Origin: Hyphomicrobiales bacterium
Lineage (GTDB): Bacteria; Pseudomonadota; Alphaproteobacteria; Rhizobiales; Aestuariivirgaceae
Assembly (NCBI GenBank): GCA_020029455.1
Contig: JAIBJH010000139.1
Coordinates: forward strand, 1 to 7,153
Direction: 5' to 3'
Length of the DNA: 7,153 bases
Shown: positions 1 through 4,461 of the stretch, piece by piece
Numbering within the stretch: position 1 is the first letter of the stretch
Layout: every line of letters begins with the position of its first letter
Translations under genes and position numbers: made by a program
The notes under the pieces: model-generated
Databases searched by the model: none
The model's input: the letters and a program-made list of their open reading frames with translations, nothing else
What the model was told of the DNA's origin: nothing

Positions 1-237
1 TTTCCACTTCTTCTCGCCATCTATGGTGAGAAGCTTGAGCACTTGGTCGCTCCTCTTGCACTTCAACTTCTTGGGCGATGGCGTCAGCTCGGTGGTGGTG
101 CCGCTGCTGGTGCCGCTACTCCCTCCACTGTTGCTGCTGCCACCACCACTGCTGCCGCTGCCAGCGGCGAGGGCAGGAACAATGGCAAAGAACGACATTG
201 AGAGAGAGAGTACGGCGAGTTTGGCGGCAACTTTCAT
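1..237 (-). CDS. Exported protein with Gly/Ser-rich linker, N-terminal part only
   Basis: The reading frame opens at the ATG complementary to 235-237 and stays open for 79 codons to the left edge, so the C-terminus is missing. The start is supported by AAGGAG (complement of 246-251) eight bases upstream. Residues 1-24 form a typical Sec signal peptide: MKVAAK, then a hydrophobic core, with likely cleavage at the VPALA/AGS boundary. Residues 25-50 are almost only Gly, Ser and Thr, a flexible low-complexity linker. After this comes a basic stretch (SPKKLKCKRSD) with one Cys at residue 60. Small secreted rhizobial proteins, some with TPR repeats, show a similar signal peptide, Ser/Gly linker and Lys/Cys segment, but the visible part is too short to assign a family. 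The protein is predicted to be periplasmic or surface-located, function unknown. The plus-strand frames across this region are Leu/Pro-rich mirror images of the linker and are not taken as genes. Confidence 0.72.
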   Translation of the reverse strand, partial: MKVAAKLAVLSLSMSFFAIVPALAAGSGSSGGGSSNSGGSSGTSSGTTTELTPSPKKLKCKRSDQVLKLLTIDGEKKWK

Positions 238-245
238 GGCTTGGG

Positions 246-251
246 CTCCTT
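246..251 (-). promoter_or_regulatory. Shine-Dalgarno of the exported-protein gene
   Basis: Read on the minus strand this is AAGGAG, eight bases before the ATG at 237-235. It fixes the start of the leftmost gene, whose far end lies outside the window. Confidence 0.65.
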
Positions 252-405
252 TTGCAAGCAATACGAGTCCATTTTTGCAACGGATTACGGCCGGGACATG
301 TTTAGTGAATGGTAAATGAATGGCGTATTCAAGCGGGGCTCATCACAACTTCGTCATTATTCCGACAACGATCAATCATGATTGCCCCTGAACTCGGAGG
401 ACAAA

Positions 406-522
406 CTGACGAAGACATTCCTGATTTCCGCTGGCATGGCGGCCATTTCCGGCGCTTTCCTTGTTCTGGCATATACTGCGGTCAGGATATTCCCGAAGTT
501 CGAAATGTCCGCAGCAGCGTAG
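406..522 (+). CDS. Possible small single-pass membrane peptide (CTG start)
   Basis: A 38-codon frame begins at CTG 406, five bases after a strong GGAGG (396-400), and ends at TAG 520-522. The N-terminus is short and basic (M/L-TKTF). It is followed by about 20 hydrophobic or small residues (FLISAGMAAISGAFLVLAYT), then a charged tail RIFPKFEMSAAA. This is the pattern of a signal anchor or single transmembrane helix. Other possible starts in frame are TTG 382, with no Shine-Dalgarno, and ATG 436, whose nearest Shine-Dalgarno is about 35 bases away and which would cut the helix. The closest ribosome-site geometry is therefore the rare CTG. I do not recognise a family. It could also be the broken 5' end of an old secreted-protein gene, or chance. 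Confidence 0.3.
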   Translation: MTKTFLISAGMAAISGAFLVLAYTAVRIFPKFEMSAAA

Positions 523-573
523 GGTAACGACACCAAGCTGACGTGCTTGTATGGGCGCCTTCAAAGACGGTCA

Positions 574-1698
574 CTACCCTTCGTAAATCCAGCTCAACCG
601 GTTGGTGAACTGCTGGCCGGAGAGAGAGCCGATGACGAGATTGCGCAGCAGCGCGTGCAATCCGATGGCGTGATAGTGTTTTGCAATTCTCAGCGTTGCA
701 GCGTGCAATTTGGCGGTTCGCTTGTGTCGCGCCTCCCAAATTGAATCACCTGCCCTTGGTGGTGGTCCATGATCCTTCAGAAAAGCCGCATCTTCCAGCG
801 CCATGGCACCGCCCTGTGCCAACAAGGGAAGCGTGCCGTGGGCAGCATCGCCAAGCAGCAGCATTGAACTGTACTGCCAGTGATTGAGCGGTGGAGCATA
901 GAGACCAGGCCACGGCAACCATTTGCTCGGGGACGTGAGAAGTTGCTGAAGGGGAGGCGTGGTTCTCGCGAATGCTGATGAAAGAGTAACGCCATTTCTC
1001 GCCGTTGCGACGATGTTGAGTCTCTGTTTTGCGCCCACTGGATAGTGCACGGCATGCGCCCCCGGACAGAGCCAGAGATTGATGCAGTCCCATTCAATTC
1101 CGCGGCCTGTCCGAGGAACATCGATCAGTGTCCGATGAAGTGTGAGGCTGCTATCAACTACTGTGGAGTCCGGGACGGCCTTTAGGCGCAGGGAGGAGTT
1201 GACGCCATCACAGCCGAAAAGGAAAGCGCCATGGATTTGGTCATTTTGCGCCACGATTACGTCAACGCCTGATATGGTTTCGCGCCAACCGGCAACTTCC
1301 ATCCCTGTGCGGATTGTCAGATTTGACAGATTGCGCGCGACCGACAGAAGCGCAGCGTGCAGGTCGGCACGATGGATGACGCGGTAGGGTGCACCGAATC
1401 TCTTCTCGAAGCTGTCCTTGAGTTGAAGGCGCTTGAGCAGTTTGCCTGACAGACCGTCCCAGATATGGATTTCGGGGGGAGAACTGGAAAATGGTTCGAC
1501 GGCCGCCCAGGCGCCAAGTTTTTGCAACGCCCGCACCGCGTTTGGCCCCAGCTGGAGGCCTGCCCCCACTTCTTCAAATGCTATTGCGCGCTCAAGCATC
1601 AGGGTGGGGGCGGGCGCCAGGGCTAAAGCCGTGGCAAGGCCCGCTATGCCCCCTCCCGCAATGATATATGGCGCAGCGTCCATGGCTCCTTCTGGCAT
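574..1698 (-). CDS. FAD-dependent aromatic monooxygenase (salicylate/3-hydroxybenzoate hydroxylase-like)
   Basis: This 374-residue cytoplasmic flavoprotein belongs to the class A flavin monooxygenases (UbiH/PHBH superfamily). These use NAD(P)H and O2 to hydroxylate an aromatic or related ring. All three family fingerprints are visible. The N-terminal Rossmann motif is IAGGGIAGL (GxGxxG at residues 15-20) with E36 at the end of the second strand to hold the FAD ribose. The DG motif is FGCDGVNSSLR (161-171). The GD motif is LLGDAAHGTLPLLAQGGAMA (281-300), leading into LEDAAF. GAGLQLGPNA (45-54) and the terminal RLSWIY also match the salicylate hydroxylase, 3-hydroxybenzoate 6-hydroxylase and HpxO subgroup. 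The length is slightly below the usual 380-400. The start is uncertain: Met1 (1698) has no good Shine-Dalgarno, while Met6 (1683) has AAGGAG only about two bases away. The substrate cannot be deduced, and no ring-cleavage gene lies nearby. It is divergent from the aminotransferase. Confidence 0.9.
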   Translation of the reverse strand: MPEGAMDAAPYIIAGGGIAGLATALALAPAPTLMLERAIAFEEVGAGLQLGPNAVRALQKLGAWAAVEPFSSSPPEIHIWDGLSGKLLKRLQLKDSFEKRFGAPYRVIHRADLHAALLSVARNLSNLTIRTGMEVAGWRETISGVDVIVAQNDQIHGAFLFGCDGVNSSLRLKAVPDSTVVDSSLTLHRTLIDVPRTGRGIEWDCINLWLCPGAHAVHYPVGAKQRLNIVATARNGVTLSSAFARTTPPLQQLLTSPSKWLPWPGLYAPPLNHWQYSSMLLLGDAAHGTLPLLAQGGAMALEDAAFLKDHGPPPRAGDSIWEARHKRTAKLHAATLRIAKHYHAIGLHALLRNLVIGSLSGQQFTNRLSWIYEG

Positions 1699-1731
1699 GG
1701 TTTTGCCGTGGAAACATGCGGCGGATTGATG

Positions 1732-1760
1732 CTTGCGGCGGGCTTTCCCGGCCCTTAATA
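1732..1760 (+). promoter_or_regulatory. Possible promoter of the aminotransferase gene
   Basis: The 87-base divergent gap contains CTTGCG (1732-1737) and TTAATA (1755-1760), 17 bases apart. This resembles an alphaproteobacterial housekeeping promoter (CTTG-type -35, AT-rich -10), placed 25 bases before the ATG. The match is partial and other placements are possible. Confidence 0.25.
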
Positions 1761-1785
1761 GCCTCGCCGACAGAAGAGGACTTCC

Positions 1786-2988
1786 ATGGGCTTTATCTCA
1801 GACGCGCTGAACCGCATCCAGCCATCGGCCACCATCGCGATCTCCAATAAGGCGCTGGCCATGCAGGCTGAAGGCATGAATGTCATTGGCCTTGCTGCGG
1901 GCGAGCCCGATTTCGACACGCCCGACAATATCAAGGAGGCGGCAATTGCAGCCATCCGCAATGGCAAGACCAAATACACGGCAGTTGACGGAATCCCGGA
2001 GCTCAAGAAGGCCGTCGTCGACAAGTTCCAGCGTGAGAACGGCCTTACCTACAAGACATCGCAGGTTTCGGTCGGGACCGGCGGCAAGCAGGTGTTGTTC
2101 AATGCCTTGCTGGCGACGGTCAATCCGGGAGACGAGGTCATCGTTCCGGCACCCTATTGGGTGAGCTATCCTGACATTGTAATGCTGGCGGGTGGCAAGC
2201 CAGTGATCGTGCAGGGCAGGCCTGACAAAGGTTTCAAGTTGCAACCTGCCGATCTCGAGAAGGCCATCACGCCGAAGACCAAGTGGGTCATTCTAAACTC
2301 GCCATCAAATCCGACCGGCGCTGCCTATTCCCTTGCAGAGATGAAAGCCATTACGGATGTGCTACTACGCCATCCCCATGTCTGGGTGCTGACAGACGAC
2401 ATGTATGAGCACCTCGTTTATGACCACTTCAAGTTTGTCACGCCTGCGCAAGTGGATCCCAAGCTTTACGAACGCACGCTTACCATGAATGGCGTCTCCA
2501 AGGCCTATTGCATGACGGGTTGGCGCATCGGCTATGGCGCGGGGCCTGAACCGCTTATCAAGGCCATGGCCAAGCTGCAGTCGCAGTCCACGTCCAATCC
2601 ATCTTCTATTGCGCAATGGGCGGCGGTTGAAGCCCTCAACGGCCCGCAGGATTTCATCGAGAAGCACAACAAGGTGTTCAAGGAGCGCCGCGATCTCGTC
2701 GTGTCCATGCTGAATCAGACCAAGGGATTGACCTGCGCTACGCCGGAAGGTGCGTTCTATGTCTATCCGTCTTGCACGAGCGCCATCGGCAAGACTGCTC
2801 CTTCGGGCAAGGCAATCGGCAATGACGAGGATTTTGTGAGCGAACTTCTGGCAGCAGAAGGCGTTGCAGCGGTTCATGGCGCGGCTTTCGGCACCTCGCC
2901 CTATTTCCGCATTTCCTATGCAACCGCCACGCCCACACTGGAAGATGCCTGCCAGCGCATCCAGCGTTTTTGTGGAAATCTTACCTGA
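1786..2988 (+). CDS. aatA: Aspartate aminotransferase, class I (probable prephenate aminotransferase too)
   Basis: This 400-residue PLP enzyme interconverts aspartate + 2-oxoglutarate and oxaloacetate + glutamate in the cytoplasm. It matches full-length 1-beta aspartate aminotransferases (Thermus and rhizobial type). Visible features are the substrate loop GLAAGEPDFDTP (35-46), KTKYTAVDGIPELK (61-74), VGTGGKQVLFNALL (96-109), the NSPSNPTGA motif (171-179) with N175, D204 and Y207 in LTDDMYEH to hold the PLP ring, the Schiff-base lysine K239 in GVSKAYCMTGWRIGY, and the carboxylate-binding R375 in YFRISYAT. The N-terminal loop reads RIQPSAT with Gln at position 12. As I recall from structural work on 1-beta enzymes, Lys, Arg or Gln at this position marks those that also transaminate prephenate to arogenate, so a role in tyrosine/phenylalanine synthesis is likely. 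The ATG at 1786 has AGAGGA five bases upstream. The gene symbol is given by family resemblance. Confidence 0.93.
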   Translation: MGFISDALNRIQPSATIAISNKALAMQAEGMNVIGLAAGEPDFDTPDNIKEAAIAAIRNGKTKYTAVDGIPELKKAVVDKFQRENGLTYKTSQVSVGTGGKQVLFNALLATVNPGDEVIVPAPYWVSYPDIVMLAGGKPVIVQGRPDKGFKLQPADLEKAITPKTKWVILNSPSNPTGAAYSLAEMKAITDVLLRHPHVWVLTDDMYEHLVYDHFKFVTPAQVDPKLYERTLTMNGVSKAYCMTGWRIGYGAGPEPLIKAMAKLQSQSTSNPSSIAQWAAVEALNGPQDFIEKHNKVFKERRDLVVSMLNQTKGLTCATPEGAFYVYPSCTSAIGKTAPSGKAIGNDEDFVSELLAAEGVAAVHGAAFGTSPYFRISYATATPTLEDACQRIQRFCGNLT

Positions 2989-3085
2989 GGCCCACTACAT
3001 TTGCATGGTGCGGAACCCATTGGCCCCCAGCCGCATTCCCGCCATGAAGGGGGTCTATCCGGCACTCTATCAGAAAGAGGAAATC

Positions 3086-3568
3086 ATGAAAAACACAGTC
3101 ATTGCAATCATTTCCGCTGCCGTCATGGCCTTGAGTGCGGGTTCCGCTTCGGCCGGAGGCGGGGTTAAGTTGGGGGTTCTCAAGTGCCATGCTGACCGTG
3201 GCATCGGTTGGATCGTCGGCTCGTCAAAGGACGTGGATTGCGTGTTCACCCCGGCTGGCGGCGGCCACGAAGAATATTACACCGGCTCGATCGGCAAGCT
3301 TGGCCTTGACCTTGGCATTACCCATGAGACGATGCTGGGCTGGGTTGTTTTCGCCCCTGGCAAGCTGAAGTCCGGTTCCCTCAAGGGCAGCTACACGGGC
3401 GCCGGAGCGGAAGCGACGGTTGGCCTCGGCCTTGGTGCCAATGTGCTTGTGGGTGGTTTCCGCAAGTCGGTCAACTTGCAGCCGATCAGCGTTCAGGCCC
3501 AGACGGGGCTCAATGTGGCGGCAGGCGTTGCAAGCCTGCATCTGCGCCGTCACCACGTCAGCAAATAA
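3086..3568 (+). CDS. DUF992 family secreted protein
   Basis: This 160-residue exported protein has a clear Sec signal peptide: MKNTV, a hydrophobic segment to about residue 19, and likely cleavage after SASA at residue 23. The mature part begins GGGVKLGVLKCHADRGIGW and contains two cysteines (C34, C52) close enough to form a disulfide in the periplasm. It goes on through a Gly-rich region with GSYTGAGAEATVGLGLGANV and ends in basic HLRRHHVSK. The layout, the two-Cys N-terminus and the length of about 160 match DUF992 proteins, which are common in Rhizobiales and have no established biochemical role. The repeated Gly-alternating beta pattern suggests a small beta-rich or outer-membrane-associated fold; that is inference. 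The start at 3086 is favoured over in-frame upstream starts because it alone gives a signal peptide and has AGAGGAAA just upstream. A terminator follows the stop. Confidence 0.85.
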   Translation: MKNTVIAIISAAVMALSAGSASAGGGVKLGVLKCHADRGIGWIVGSSKDVDCVFTPAGGGHEEYYTGSIGKLGLDLGITHETMLGWVVFAPGKLKSGSLKGSYTGAGAEATVGLGLGANVLVGGFRKSVNLQPISVQAQTGLNVAAGVASLHLRRHHVSK

Positions 3569-3601
3569 CAAGCTGACAACCAACACACACCTCTGCAAAA
3601 C

Positions 3602-3638
3602 GGCGGTCAATTGAGTTCAATTGACCGTCTTTTGCTTT
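3602..3638 (+). terminator. Intrinsic terminator after the DUF992 gene
   Basis: CGGTCAATTG (3604-3613) and CAATTGACCG (3618-3627) are perfect inverted repeats around a four-base AGTT loop. The stem extends by a G-U and a G-C pair (3602-3603 with 3628-3629). The 3' side runs into TCTTTTGCTTT. A stem of ten or more pairs plus the T tract, starting 34 bases after the stop codon, is a convincing Rho-independent terminator and separates the DUF992 gene from the racemase-like gene. Confidence 0.85.
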
Positions 3639-3649
3639 AGGTTGGGCCG

Positions 3650-4333
3650 ATGAGGGATTCTGCACATTTTGGCCTGATCGGCGGGCTCGGTATTGGTGCG
3701 GCGGCGCTCTACTATAGCCGTATTGCTGAGGCTTGCGCCTCGCGCGGTTTCGTGCCGCGGATCACCATGGCTCATGCCCATGCGCCAAATGCGCTGGCGC
3801 TGGTTACCGCTGGCGAGATTGACGAGCTTGCAAGTTATCTTTCAAGCTTTGGGCAAGTACTGGAAAAGGCTGGCGCAGATTTTATCGCCATTCCGGCAGT
3901 GACACCTCACATTTGCGAGGAGAAGTTAAAGCGACAGTTGAAGTTGCCGCTGCTCAGCATGCTTGAAACGACGGCGCAGGGGCTTCGGGCAAGGCGGTTG
4001 CGGAGGATTTCACTATTCGGCACGCGGTTCACTATTGAGCAGCGTTTCTTCGGTGCACTTGGGGAGTTTGATATCGTCAATCCACGTGCGGTTGAGATAG
4101 ACGAGATTCACCGGGTATATCTTGAACTCGCGCAAAAGGGGAAAACCTCTGCGGCCAATGTGGATGAGGTCAAATCCATCGCGCAAGAAATCTGTAGGCG
4201 TGATGGCGTGGAAGCGATTCTGATTGCGGGAACCGATTTCAATCTGGTTTTCGATGAAGCGACGGTAGACTTTCCGGCCTTTGATTGCGCTGCAGCGCAC
4301 ATTGACGCCGTCGTCGCCCGTATGACCGCTTGA
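3650..4333 (+). CDS. Aspartate/glutamate racemase-fold protein lacking both catalytic cysteines
   Basis: This 227-residue protein has the Asp/Glu racemase superfamily layout (RacX/YgeA-type aspartate racemase, about 230 residues): the opening strand and loop HFGLIGGLGIGAAALYYSRI (6-25), the mid-protein motif FIAIPAVTPHI (78-88), the second-domain strand ISLFGTRFTI (120-129), and AILIAGTDFNLVF (189-201) near the end. In active members the two proton-transfer cysteines lie in IPCNTxH and in GCTE. Here the aligned positions read IPAVTPH (A83, V84) and AGTD (G194), so both cysteines are absent. H87 and D196 (in place of Glu) remain. Other cysteines (C29, C89, C182, C213) do not align with the catalytic sites. 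The frame is intact, so this is not simple decay. Ordinary racemisation is unlikely; a binding protein or other chemistry is possible. No strong Shine-Dalgarno precedes the ATG, and the start rests on homology. Confidence 0.82.
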   Translation: MRDSAHFGLIGGLGIGAAALYYSRIAEACASRGFVPRITMAHAHAPNALALVTAGEIDELASYLSSFGQVLEKAGADFIAIPAVTPHICEEKLKRQLKLPLLSMLETTAQGLRARRLRRISLFGTRFTIEQRFFGALGEFDIVNPRAVEIDEIHRVYLELAQKGKTSAANVDEVKSIAQEICRRDGVEAILIAGTDFNLVFDEATVDFPAFDCAAAHIDAVVARMTA

Positions 4334-4344
4334 ACAAATGCCTC

Positions 4345-4358
4345 ACCCCTTGCGGGGT
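4345..4358 (+). terminator. Weak hairpin after the racemase-like gene
   Basis: ACCCC TTGC GGGGT forms a compact five-pair hairpin with a four-base loop 12 bases after the stop codon, followed by CTTCAATAAA instead of a run of T. It may slow or partly end transcription, but it is too short and lacks a T tract, so read-through into the EF-G-like gene is quite possible. Confidence 0.3.
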
Positions 4359-4383
4359 CTTCAATAAAGAGTCACAGTCATGA

Positions 4384-4458
4384 ATGGAGCTGCCCTGGGT
4401 GCGGTTCCAAGCCGTTGGTCAGGGTCGCCTCCATGCTTGTGCAAATGCGGGAGGATAA
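4384..4458 (+). CDS. Possible 24-codon leader ORF before the EF-G-like gene
   Basis: ATG at 4384 opens a short frame (MELPWVRFQAVGQGRL...) that ends at TAA 4456-4458, three bases before the ATG of the EF-G-like gene. Its last codons are the GGA GGA of that gene's Shine-Dalgarno. I see no good Shine-Dalgarno for it (only AAAGAG about 12 bases upstream), and the peptide resembles nothing known. It is listed because its position would let its translation control access to the downstream ribosome site. It may be chance. Confidence 0.2.
   Translation: MELPWVRFQAVGQGRLHACANAGG
4428..4454 (+). promoter_or_regulatory. Possible hairpin hiding the Shine-Dalgarno of the EF-G-like gene
   Basis: CCTCC at 4428-4432 is complementary to GGAGG at 4450-4454, the core of the ribosome site GGGAGG that lies seven bases before the ATG at 4462. 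Inner pairs GC/GC (4435-4436 with 4447-4448) and TT/AA (4437-4438 with 4444-4445) could extend the fold. In this structure the ribosome site would be masked unless a ribosome reading the short upstream ORF opened it. No folding calculation was possible here. Confidence 0.25.
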
Positions 4459-4461
4459 GCC

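Larger units (their letters stand above)
238..573. other. 336-base spacer between two minus-strand genes
   Basis: This stretch has no conserved protein-coding frame longer than about 70 codons, and its longer frames on both strands have no recognisable domains. It holds the Shine-Dalgarno and presumably the promoter of the leftmost gene, a 12-base perfect palindrome at 373-384 (CAATCATGATTG), and a GGAGG at 396-400 followed by a short hydrophobic frame that is listed separately. No clear terminator was seen for the monooxygenase gene that ends at 574 and is transcribed into this spacer. Confidence 0.5.

Noticed and set aside
23..319. Leu/Pro- and Cys-rich plus-strand frames over the left edge
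   Set aside because: These are complements of the Gly/Ser linker codons of the minus-strand exported protein. The minus-strand frame has a signal peptide and a ribosome site, and these do not.
373..384. Perfect 12-base palindrome CAATCATGATTG, as a possible operator
   Set aside because: A perfect 12-base palindrome is expected once or twice by chance in a window this size, and no second copy was seen. It is noted in the spacer entry only.
2864..3085. A longer, in-frame N-terminal extension of the DUF992 gene starting inside the aminotransferase gene
   Set aside because: It overlaps the conserved end of the aminotransferase in another frame, lacks a Shine-Dalgarno, and would bury the signal peptide in mid-protein. 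The start at 3086 has both a ribosome site and a signal peptide.
3650..4333. The racemase-like gene as a pseudogene
   Set aside because: The frame is intact over the normal family length, codon use is like its neighbours, and other family motifs are kept. Loss of the two cysteines looks selective rather than decayed.
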